Source: Mastigias papua
Lineage: Eukaryota; Cnidaria; Scyphozoa; Rhizostomeae; Mastigiidae
Assembly (NCBI GenBank): GCA_964019165.1
Contig: OZ025274.1
Span: forward strand, 1,798,051 to 1,862,050
Reading direction: 5' to 3'
Length of the DNA stretch: 64,000 nt
The notes under the pieces were generated by a model. That model did no database searches. It was not told where the DNA came from and saw nothing but the letters and a program-made list of their open reading frames with translations. Positions 14,501 to 25,251 of this stretch are shown here, piece after piece (the stretch's first letter is position 1; each line of letters starts with the position of its first letter). The position numbers were made by a program, and so were the translations under genes.

Positions 14501-17500
14501 TGAGCGATTATTGGCCAAAAAGTAAGGCTATAGCCTTGGTATTTTGCTCAAAAATGACCAAATTTGAAATTGATTGATTTTGATTGCAGATTGAAAAGTG
14601 ATGAAAATGAGCCATTTTTGGCCAAAAAGTAAGGCTATAGCCTTGGTATTTTGCTCAAAAATGACCAAATTTGAAATTGATTGATTTTGTTTGCAGATTG
14701 AAAAGAGATGAAAATGAGCGATTTTTGGCCAAAAAGTAAGGCTATAGCCTTGGTATTTTGCTCAAAAATGACCAAATTTGAAATTGATTGATTTTGATTG
14801 CAGATTGAAAAGTGATGAAAATGAGCGATTATTGGCCAAAAAGTAAGTCTATAGCCTTGGTATTTTGCTCAAAAATGACGAAATTTGAAATTGATTGATT
14901 TTGATTGCAGATTGAAAAGTGATGAAAATGAGCCATGTTTGGCCAAAAAGTAAGGCTATAGCCTTGGTATTTTGCTCAAAAATGACCAAATTTGAAATTG
15001 ATTGATTTTGATTGCAGATTGAAAAGTGATGAAAATGAGCGACTTTTGGCCAAAAAGTAAGGCTATAGCCTTGGTATTTTGCTCAAAAATGACCAAATTT
15101 GAAATTGATTGAGTTTGATTGCAGATTGAAAAGTGATGAAAATGAGCGACTTTTGGCCAAAAAGTAAGGCTATAGCCTTGGTATTTTTCTCAAAAATGAC
15201 CAAATTTGAAATTGATTTATTTTGATTGCAGATTGAAAAGTGATGAAAATGAGCGATTATTGGCCAAAAAGTAAGGCTATAGCCTTGGTATTTTGCTCAA
15301 AAATGACGAAATTTGAAATTGATTGATTTTGATTGCAGATTGAAAAGTGATGAAAATGAACGATTATTGGCCAAAAAGTAAGGCTATAGCCTTGGTATTT
15401 TGCTCAAAAATGACCAAATTTGAAATTGATTGATTTTGATTGCAGATTGAAAAGTGATGAAAATGAGCGAATTGTGGCCAAAAAGTAAGGCTATAGCCTT
15501 GGTATTTTGCTCAAAAATGACCAAATTTGAAATTGACTGATTTTGATTGCAGATTGAAAAGTGATGAAAATGAGCGAATTTTGGCCAAAAAGTAAGGCTA
15601 TAGCCTTGGTATTTTGCTCAAAAATGACCAAATTTTAAATTGATTGATTTTGATTGCAGATTGAAAAGTGATGAAAATGAGCGAATTTAGGCCAAAAAGT
15701 AAGGCTATAGCCTTGGTATTTTGCTCAAAAATGACCAAATTTGAAATTGATTGATTTTGATTGCAGATTGAAAAGTGATGAAAATGAGCGATTATTGGCC
15801 AAAAAGTAAGGCTATAGCCTTGGTATTTTGCTCAAAAATGACCAAATTTGAAATTGATTGATTTTGATTGCAGATTGAAAAGTGATGAAAATGAGCCATT
15901 TTTGGCCAAAAAGTAAGGCTATAGCCTTGGTATTTTGCTCAAAAATGACCAAATTTGAAATTGATTGATTTTGATTGCAGATTGAAAAGTGATGAAAATG
16001 AGCGATTATTGGCCAAAAAGTAAGGCTATAGCCTTGGTATTTTGCTCAAAAATGACCAAATTTGAAATTGATTGATTTTGATTGCAGATTGAAAAGTGAT
16101 GAAAATGAGCCATTTTTGGCCAAAAAGTAAGGCTATAGCCTTGGTATTTTGCTCAAAAATGACCAAATTTGAAATTGATTGATTTTGATTGCAGATTGAA
16201 AAGTGATGAAAATGAGCGAATTGTGGCCAAAAAGTAAGGCTATAGCCTTGGTATTTTGCTCAAAAATGACCAAATTTGAAATTGATTGATTTTGATTGCA
16301 GATTGAAAAGTGATGAAAATGAGCGATGTTTAGCCAAAAAGTAAGGCTATAGCCTTGGTATTTTGCTCAAATATGACCAAATTTGAAATTGATTGATTTT
16401 GATTGCAGATTGAAAAGTGATAAAAATGAGCGAATTTTGGCCAAAAAGTAAGGCTATAGCCTTGGTATTTTGCTCAAAAATGACCAAATTTGAAATTGAT
16501 TGATTTTGATGGCAGATTGAAAAGTGATGAAAATGAGCGATTTTTGGCCAAAAAGTAAAGCTATAGCCTTGGTATTTTGCTCAAAAATGACCAAATTTGA
16601 AATTGATTGATGTTGATTGCAGATTGAAAAGTGATGAAAATGAGCGAATTTTGGCCAAAAAGTAAGGCTATAGCCTTGGTATTTTGCTCAAAAATGACCA
16701 AATTTGAAATTGATTGATTTTGATTGCAGATTGAAAAGTGATGAAAATGAGCCATTTTTGGCCAAAAAGTAAGGCTATAGCCTTGGTATTTTGCTCAAAA
16801 ATGACCAAATTTGAAATTGATTGATTTTGATTGCAGATTGAAAAGTGATGAAAATGAGCGATTATTGGCCAAAAAGTAAGGCTATAGCCTTGGTATTTTG
16901 CTCAAAAATGACCAAATTTGAAATTGATTGATGTTGATTGCAGATTGAAAAGTGATGAAAATGAGCGACTTTTGGCCAAAAAGTAAGGCTATAGCCTTGG
17001 TATTTTGCTCAAAAATGACCAAATTTGAAATTGATTGATTTTGATTGCAGATTGAAAAGTGATGAAAATGAGCGACTTTTGGCCAAAAAGTAAGGCTATA
17101 GCCTTGGTATTTTTCTCAAAAATGACCAAATTTGAAATTGATTGATTTTGATTGCAGATTGAAAAGTGATGAAAATGAGCGATTATTGGCCAAAAAGTAA
17201 GGCTATAGCCTTGGTATTTTGCTCAAAAATGACGAAATGTGAAATTGATTGATTTTGATTGCAGATTGAAAAGTGATGAAAATGAGCGACTTTTCGCCAA
17301 AAAGTAAGGCTATAGCCTTGGTATTTTGCTCAAAAATGACCAAATTTGAAATTGACTGATTTTGATTGCAGATTGAAAAGTGATGAAAATGAGCGAATTT
17401 TGGCCAAAAAGTAAGGCTATAGCCTTGGTATTTTGCTCAAAAATGACCAAATTTGAAATTGATTGATTTTGATTGCAGATTGAAAAGTGATGAAAATGAG

Positions 17501-20500
17501 CGATTATTGGCCAAAAAGTAAGGCTATAGCCTTGGTATTTTGCTCAAAAATGACCAAATTTGAAATTGATTGATTTTGATTGCAGATTGAAAAGTGGTGA
17601 AAATGAGCGATTATTGGCCAAAAAGTAAGGCTATAGCCTTGGTATTTTGCTCACAAATGACCAAATTTGAAATTGATTGATTTTGATTGCAGATTGAAAA
17701 GTGATGAAAATGAGCGATTTTTGGCCAAAAAGTAAGGCTATAGCCTTGGTATTTTGCTCAAAAATGACCAAATTTGAAATTGATTGATTTTGATTGCAGA
17801 TTGAAAAGTGATGAAAATGAGCGATTATTGGCCAAAAAGTAAGGCTATAGCCTTGGTATTTTGCTCAAAAATGACCAAATTTGAAATTGATTGATTTTGA
17901 TTGCAGATTGAAAAGTGATGAAAATGAGCGAATTTTGGCCAAAAAGTAAGGCTATAGCCTTGGTATTTTGCTCAAAAATGACCAAATTTGAAATTGATTG
18001 ATTTTGATTGCAGATTGAAAAGTGATGAAAATGAGCGATTTTTGGCCAAAAAGTAAGGCTATAGCCTTGGTATTTTGCTCAAAAATGACCAAATTTGAAA
18101 TTGATTGATTTTGATTGCAGATTGAAAAGTGATGAAAATGAGCGATTTTTGGCCAAAAAGTAAGGCTATAGCCTTGGTATTTTGCTCAAAAATGACCAAA
18201 TTTGAAATTGATTGATTTTGATTGCAGATTGAAAAGTGATGAAAATGAGCGAATTGTGGCCAAAAAGTAAGGCTATAGCCTTGGTATTTTGCTCAAAAAT
18301 GACCAAATTTGAAATTGATTGATTTTGATTGCAGATTGAAACGTGACAAAAATGAGCGATTTTTGGCCAAAAAGTAAGGCTATAGCCTTGGTATTTTGCT
18401 TAAAAATGACCAAATTTGAAATTGATTGATTTTGATGGCAGATTGAAAAGTGATGAAAATGAGCGATTTTTGGCCAAAAAGTAAGGTTATAGCCTTGGTA
18501 TTTTGCTCAAAAATGACCAAATTTGAAATTGATTGATTGTGATTGCAGATTGAAAAGTGATGAAAATGAGCGAATTTTGGCCAAAAAGTAAGGCTATAGC
18601 CTTGGTATTTTGCTCAAAAATGACCAAATTTGAAATTGATTGATTTTGATTGCAGATTAAAAAGTGATGAAAATGAGCGATTTTTGGCCTAAAAGTAAGG
18701 CTATAGCCTTGGTATTTTGCTCAAAAATGACCAAATTTGAAATTGACTGATTTTGATTGCAGATTGAAAAGTGATGAAAATGAGCGAATTTTGGCCAAAA
18801 AGTAAGGCTATAGCCTTGGTATTTTGCTCAAAAATGACGAAATGTGAAATTGATTGATTTTGATTGCAGATTGAAAAGTGATGAAAATGAGCCATTTTTG
18901 GCCAAAAAGTAAGGCTATAGCCTTGGTATTTTGCTCAAAAATGACCAAATTTGAAATTGATTGATTTTGATTGCAGATTGAAAAGTGATGAAAATGAGCG
19001 AATTGTGGCCAAAAAGTAAGGCTATAGCCTTGGTATTTTGCTCAAAAATGACCAAATTTGAAATTGATTGATTGTGCTTGCAGATTGAAAAGTGATGAAA
19101 ATGAGCGATGTTTAGCCAAAAAGTAAGGCTATAGCCTTGGTATTTTGCTCAAAAATGACCAAATTTGAAATTGATTGATTTTGATTGGAGATTGAAAAGT
19201 GATGAAAATGAGCCATTTTTGGCCAAAAAGTAAGGCTATAGCCTTGGTATTTTGCTCAAAAATGACCAAATTTGAAATTGATTGATTTTGATTGCAGATT
19301 GAAAAGTGATGAAAATGAGCGACTTTTGGCCAAAAAGTAAGGCTATAGCCTTGGTATTTTGCTCAAAAATGACCAAATTTGAAATTGATTGATTTTGATT
19401 GCAGATTGAAAAGTGATGAAAATGAGCGACTTTTGGCCAAAAAGTAAGGCTATAGCCTTGGTATTTTGCTCAAAAATGACCAAATTTGAAATTGATTGAG
19501 TTTGATTGCAGATTGAAAAGTGATGAAAATGAGCGACTTTTGGCCAAAAAGTAAGGCTATAGCCTTGGTATTTTTCTCAAAAATGACCAAATTTGAAATT
19601 GATTGATTTTGATTGCAGATTGAAAAGTGATGAAAATGAGCGATTATTGGCCAAAAAGTAAGGCTATAGCCTTGGTATTTTGCTCAAAAATGACCAAATG
19701 TGAAATTGATTGATTTTGATTGCAGATTGAAAAGTGATGAAAATGAGCGAATTTTGGCCAAAAAGTAAGGCTATAGCCTTGGTATTTTGCTCAAAAATGA
19801 CCAAATTTGAAATTGATTGATTTTGATTGCAGATTGAAAAGTGATGAAAATGAGCGATTTTTGGCCAAAAAGTAAGGCTATAGCCTTGGTATTTTGCTCA
19901 AAAATGACCAAATTTGAAATTGATTGATTTTGATTGCAGATTGAAAAGTGATGAAACTGAGCGATTTTTGGCCAAAAAGTAAGGCTATAGCCTTGGTATT
20001 TTGCTCAAAAATGACCAAATTTGAAATTGATTGATTTTGATTGCAGATTGAAAAGTGATGAAAATGAGCGAATTGTGGCCAAAAAGTAAGGCTATAGCCT
20101 TGGTATTTTGCTCAAAAATGACGAAATTTGAAATTGATTGATTTTGATTGCAGATTGAAAAGTGATAAAAATGAGCGATTTTTGGCCAAAAAGTAAGGCT
20201 ATAGCCTTGGTATTTTGCTCAAAAATGACCAAATTTGAAATTGATTGATTTTGATGGCAGATTGAAAAGTGATGAAAATGAGCGATTTGTGGCCAAAAAG
20301 TAAGGTTATAGCCTTGGTATTTTGCTCACAAATGACCAAATTTGAAATTGATTGATTTTGATTGCAGATTGAAAAGTGATGAAAATGAGCGAATTTTGGC
20401 CAAAAAGTAAGGCTATAGCCTTGGTATTTTGCTCAAAAATGACCAAATTTGAAATTGATTGATTTTGATTGCAGATTGAAAAGTGATGAAAATGAGCGAA

Positions 20501-22132
20501 TTGTGGCCAAAAAGTAAGGCTATAGCCTTGGTATTTTGCTCAAAAATGACCAAATTTGAAATTGATTGATTGTGCTTGCAGATTGAAAAGTGATGAAAAT
20601 GAGCGATGTTTAGCCAAAAAGTAAGGCTATAGCCTTGGTATTTTGCTCAAAAATGACCAAATTTGAAATTGATTGATTTTGATTGCAGATTGAAAAGTGA
20701 TGAAAATGAGCGATTTTTGGCCAAAAAGTAAGGCTATAGCCTTGGTATTTTGCTCAAAAATGACCAAATTTGAAATTGATTGATTTTGATTGCAGATTGA
20801 AAAGTGATGACAATGAGCGAATTCTGGCCAAAAAGTAAGGCTATAGCCTTGGTAGTTTGCTCAAAAATGACCAAATTTGAAATTGATTGATTTTGATTGC
20901 AGATTGAAAAGTGATGAAAATGAGCGATTTTTGGCCAAAAAGTAAGGCTATAGCCTTGGTATTTTGCTCAAAAATGACCAAATTTGAAATTGATTGAGTT
21001 TGATTGCAGATTGAAAAGTGATGAAAATGAGCGATTTTTGGCCAAAAAGTAAGGCTATAGCCTTGGTATTTTGCTCAAAAATGACCAAATTTGAAATTGA
21101 TTGATTGTGCTTGCAGATTGAAAAGTGATGAAAATGAGCGATGTTTAGCCAAAAAGTAAGGCTATAGCCTTGGTATTTTGCTCAAAAATGACCAAATTTG
21201 AAATTGATTGATTTTGATTGCAGATTGAAAAGTGATAAAAATGAGCGATTTTTGGCCAAAAAGTAAGGCTATAGCCTTGGTATTTTGCTCAAAAATGACC
21301 AAATTTGAAATTGATTGATTTTGATGGCAGATTGAAAAGTGATGAAAATGAGCGATTTTTGGCCAAAAAGTAAGGCTATAGCCTTGGTATTTTGCTCAAA
21401 AATGACCAAATTTGAAATTGATTGAGTTTGATTGCAGATTGAAAAGTGATGAAAATGAGCGATTTTTGGCCAAAAAGTAAGGCTATAGCCTTGGTATTTT
21501 GCTCAAAAATGACCAAATTTGAAATTGATTGATTGTGCTTGCAGATTGAAAAGTGATGAAAATGAGCGATGTTTAGCCAAAAAGTAAGGCTATAGCCTTG
21601 GTATTTTGCTCAAAAATGACCAAATTTGAAATTGATTGATTTTGATTGCAGATTGAAAAGTGATAAAAATGAGCGATTTTTGGCCAAAAAGTAAGGCTAT
21701 AGCCTTGGTATTTTGCTCAAAAATGACCAAATTTGAAATTGATTGATTTTGATGGCAGATTGAAAAGTGATGAAAATGAGCGATTTTTGGCCAAAAAGTA
21801 AGGTTATAGCCTTGGTATTTTGCTCAAAAATGACCAAATTTGAAATTGATTGATTTTGATTGCAGATTGAAAAGTGATGAAAATGAGCGATTTTTGGCCA
21901 AAAAGTAAGGCTATAGCCTTGGTATTTTGCTCAAAAATGACCAAATTTGAAATTGATTGATTTTGATTGCAGATTGAAAAGTGATGAAAATGAGCGAATT
22001 TTGGCCAAAAAGTAAGGCTATAGCCTTGGTATTTTGCTCAAAAATGACCAAATTTGAAATTGATTGATTTTGATTGCAGATTGAAAAGTGATGAAAATGA
22101 GCAATTTTTGGCCAAAAAGTAAGGCTATAGCC
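8520..22132 (+). repeat. 107-bp satellite array, right block (about 127 units)
   Basis: Same unit and orientation as the left block, very regular. Local variants include units with GATTGTGCTTGCAG plus GATGTTTAGCC near 10,190, 19,070, 20,570, 21,105 and 21,535; the last four lie at whole multiples of 107 bp from one another. One unit near 9592-9610 carries a short duplication of AAGTAAGGCT. The palindrome is almost invariant, with rare AAGGTTATAGCC and AAGTCTATAGCC changes. Open frames on the minus strand that repeat the word FHHFSICNQ are translations of the repeat and show no sign of being genes. Confidence 0.97.
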
Positions 22133-22556
22133 GCAGTGGTGTGGGCCCAAAGTAACGAAATTAAAACTGAGCTGTGTTGATATGATAGGAAAAAGGAACC
22201 AAAAGGAGCTCGTTGTGGCCAAGACTTAAGGTTATAGCCTTGGTGTATCGACCGAAAATGACTGAAAATGAAATTTACTTTGTGTCATATAATGCTGAAA
22301 AGCGATAAAAATAAGCGAATGTTGGCAAAAAGAACTCGAGTAGCCTTTGTATATTGTCCAGAAATGGCCGACACTCAAACTGATTGAGTTTGAAATGATA
22401 TTGAATAGAGCTGAATTTGAGCGAAAATTGGCCAAAAAGAAGGGCTATAGTTGTCTTTATAAACGAAATCCCGTCAGCTAAAATCAAAAGTGAATGGTGG
22501 CCACGTGAAATTGCAAAGTGATGACAATGAGCAAAGTACGGAAAAACACCCATTAG
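22133..22556 (+). repeat. Four decayed satellite units at the right array edge
   Basis: Beyond the last regular unit the 107-bp rhythm continues for about four units with heavy divergence. Landmarks remain: TTGTGGCCAAGACTTAAGGTTATAGCCTTGG near 22,213 is given here only as its pieces TTGTGGCCAA and AAGGTTATAGCCTTGG, followed by GGCAAAAAGAACTCGAGTAG near 22,325 and TTGGCCAAAAAGAAGGGC near 22,428. Edge units escaping homogenisation is the usual pattern for satellites. Confidence 0.85.
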
Positions 22557-23160
22557 ATACGATAATGTAAAGCATCAATAACGTAAAGTAACAATGTAAA
22601 GGGAAACAAGTGAATTTATGAGACAATGCTGGAACTCGCTACATTATTGCTGGCATAAGGTCAAAGGGCAAAGTCAGTGACTAGTCATGTGGAACTAAAA
22701 GAATGAGAAAGGAGAGATATCACAGAGATTGAAAATTGTCTCCTTGAACTATTAGAAAATACGGTCTGTACAAAATTACACTACAGATCAAAGTTCATTG
22801 TTTTATTAGTAAACAAACTTTGAATTGCTGATTCTAGCAAAATCTACGATTATTGCAATAGATAGGCTGCATAAGGTACACAAAATACAAGGAAAAATAC
22901 AGAAATCAGTAACGACTCTACGAAACTAGGGGTTTATGTCGTAAGATCTACGGTCAACGGCTGGATAGATTTGATATCCGATTAAAAGATAATCGGGTAC
23001 ATCTGCCTTAAATTGGTGTTGACTAATATCAGGAAAAACTACGCAAAACTGAAAGCAAATTCTGTCAGACATCTCTCTGTAATAGCTAAGTATGAGTTTA
23101 CTACAATTAGTCCGCCAATAATGACATGATGAAATCACTTTATGCTAAATCATGCAAGTT
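22557..23160. other. Unique sequence, nothing recognised
   Basis: About 600 bp of AT-rich sequence between the satellite edge and a minisatellite. I see no coding exon, RNA gene or mobile element. Confidence 0.6.
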
Positions 23161-23312
23161 CCAATTAGAAGGGAGTCCCAATTAGAAGGGAATCCCAATT
23201 AGAAGGGAATCCCAATTAGAAGGGAATCCCAATTAGAAGGGAGTCCCAATTAGAAGGGAATCCCAATAAGAAGGGAATCCCAATTAGAAGGGAATCCCAA
23301 TTAGAAGGGAAT
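23161..23312 (+). repeat. 17-bp minisatellite, about 9 copies
   Basis: Tandem copies of CCAATTAGAAGGGAATC. A G variant (GGGAGTC) occurs in copies 1 and 5 and one AATAAG variant occurs in copy 7. Otherwise the copies are identical, so the array is young or homogenised. Confidence 0.95.
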
Positions 23313-25127
23313 CTACTTCAGTGAAGCAAATAGGTACAGATACACATGCTGTGCCTTTTCCCACTCTGTTTTGAGCGATTCAAAATGAGAATAAAACATC
23401 TAGAACATCGAAATGGGATTAATTCCAACGAGAATTATCTGTATCCTTACAGATGCCTGGAGTTTAATTTTTGCGGTGAAAATTATATGCAAAACAAACC
23501 AAAGTCGCTAGTTATGAAAGTCAAAATAGAGTACCAAAAATAATACGTCGTTATGCATATTCTTTGACAGAAAGTAACGTTCTAATCAACGGTAACAGTT
23601 AATGGGCAAAACTGAAAGACAGAGCATTACCATGCCAGAGTTTACTTTCCTCTTGAACAGAATGGGAACTGAGGTGATGTGGCAAAATGAGACATTACTG
23701 AGGAAATAAGAATGCTTGTGCCTTGGTTGGGAAAATAGCAGTCAAATATTGGGTGACACGAACAAGGAGAAATTCATCGTATAAATATGGTTGCAAAGCA
23801 AAGACACATTAACAAATACTGGGCCTATGAAAGTAATGACTTATCGAAACTTTGATATGTCCATAGGAAATCAGACTCTGTCACATCACAAAGTCCATAC
23901 TGATTTAATGTTATACTTAATATTTACCTAGGTAGCATACTACCGATACGTTCGCTAAATATCACCAAAAGGAGTAGAGAATAATAAACACATTGGAAAC
24001 AAAGTCTCTTAGACATACCTATCAAATGACCTCAACTCGGTCAAGAAATAATGGTGCAAATAACAGGAAAATGAATTCCGTATCGGTAAGGTGGTACAAA
24101 CTGGCTTATTCAGATAATGCATACATGACTTGGCGGTGAAACCAAAATGATATTGTGCATACGGAAACAACGATATTGTACATACGGAATAATTGCAATG
24201 CGCAAGAATTAACGGCCAAGGCCAATATGCTGACTATGAGTTCTGCACTTTTCGATAGCAAAAAACAATAAGAATAAGAAAGAATAATTCAAAATGGACA
24301 GTCCGTCTTATATGCCCGATTGTATAGAAGTAAGACCTGCAGAGGCTTTAGATTTGCATGATCGCACTGTCTAATAAAATTCTATTACATGATCACACGT
24401 AAACTCCACTACGTAGCTAGGGCCAAAAAATACATAAACTTCGCCTAACTTTTATCAACCAACGGCAGAGATCGAGCACAGACATTTAAGAAAGGAACCA
24501 TAAATTCAGAAATACAACCAGGCTGTAGCAATCAGTTTTTAATAAGAAGAAGAGCAGAGAGAGGCGTGGAAGACCACTGGCATTTTTCGAACGAATTATT
24601 CCAAGCCTACAACCTTGGATACAAATTATGAGACAAACTGAAGTTTTCCTACAAACTGGCATTGCTTTCACATTTTCCCCTGCCTCCCCTAACTGAGTGT
24701 TGACAAAATAACATGGAGTGGTTTCTCTACCATTCAACATTGATCCAAAGGGGGAGAGGGGGGTCAACTAGTGTTGTATCCAGCTGTAGTTAAAGAATTG
24801 GTAGTTCCATCTAACGTTGGGTTGGCAGTCTCATTATATTTTGTCCAAGATTGTAGATGCGAGGCTATATACAATGCGGCGTGAAGCAGCCTTTTACGAC
24901 AGAATTGTCGATGAGCAAGTTCGTTGACCACCAAACTGCAGAAGATAACTGCTATACTTACTATCATTATAACTACTAATTAGTAACATGAGTGATTCTC
25001 TGAATTAGTACAAATGTGTGAATAATGTACTATTAAAATACAACATTGAATAGCGATGCATTTTCCTCACCTCATCACAAAACGTTAATAGAACTGTATT
25101 TTTTGCATGTCAACTTTCAGAGCTGTC
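23313..25127. other. Intergenic region, probably including the 3' UTR of the smoothelin-like gene
   Basis: About 1.8 kb without a supported gene. The part next to 25,128 should be 3' UTR of the minus-strand gene, but I find no clear AATAAA on that strand close to the stop, so the transcript end is not placed. A short direct repeat (ACGATATTGT followed by CATACGGAA) occurs twice near 24,150-24,190. Confidence 0.5.
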
Positions 25128-25251
25128 TCATCGTCTGTTTGTAACAAATACTTGGTATATCTCATGAATGTACGTGATGACTGATTTAGGATCGGGGCAT
25201 TCCATCCGCACCATATCTTCCACCTCCAGAAGTTGAGGAACGCCTTCGTCA
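25128..25251 (-). CDS. SMTN: Smoothelin-like gene, exon 9 (CH domain end and stop)
   Basis: A 124-bp exon, acceptor AATTTCTAG. One base completes the Thr codon from exon 8; then PQLLEVEDMVRMECPDPKSV and ITYIHEIYQVFVTNRR, ending in TGA. The VEDM and PDPKSVxTYxxxxY elements are the last helices of a CH domain. The protein ends about ten residues later, as in smoothelins. Confidence 0.94.

Noticed and set aside
1..22132. Regular repeats that could be mistaken for a CRISPR array
   Set aside because: The whole unit repeats, with no unique spacers, no cas genes and a eukaryotic setting.
1..22222. Many minus-strand open frames of 60-140 codons with the recurring word FHHFSICNQ
   Set aside because: They are translations of the 107-bp satellite. 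The period is not a multiple of three, so frames persist only by chance combinations of units, and there is no start context or family match.
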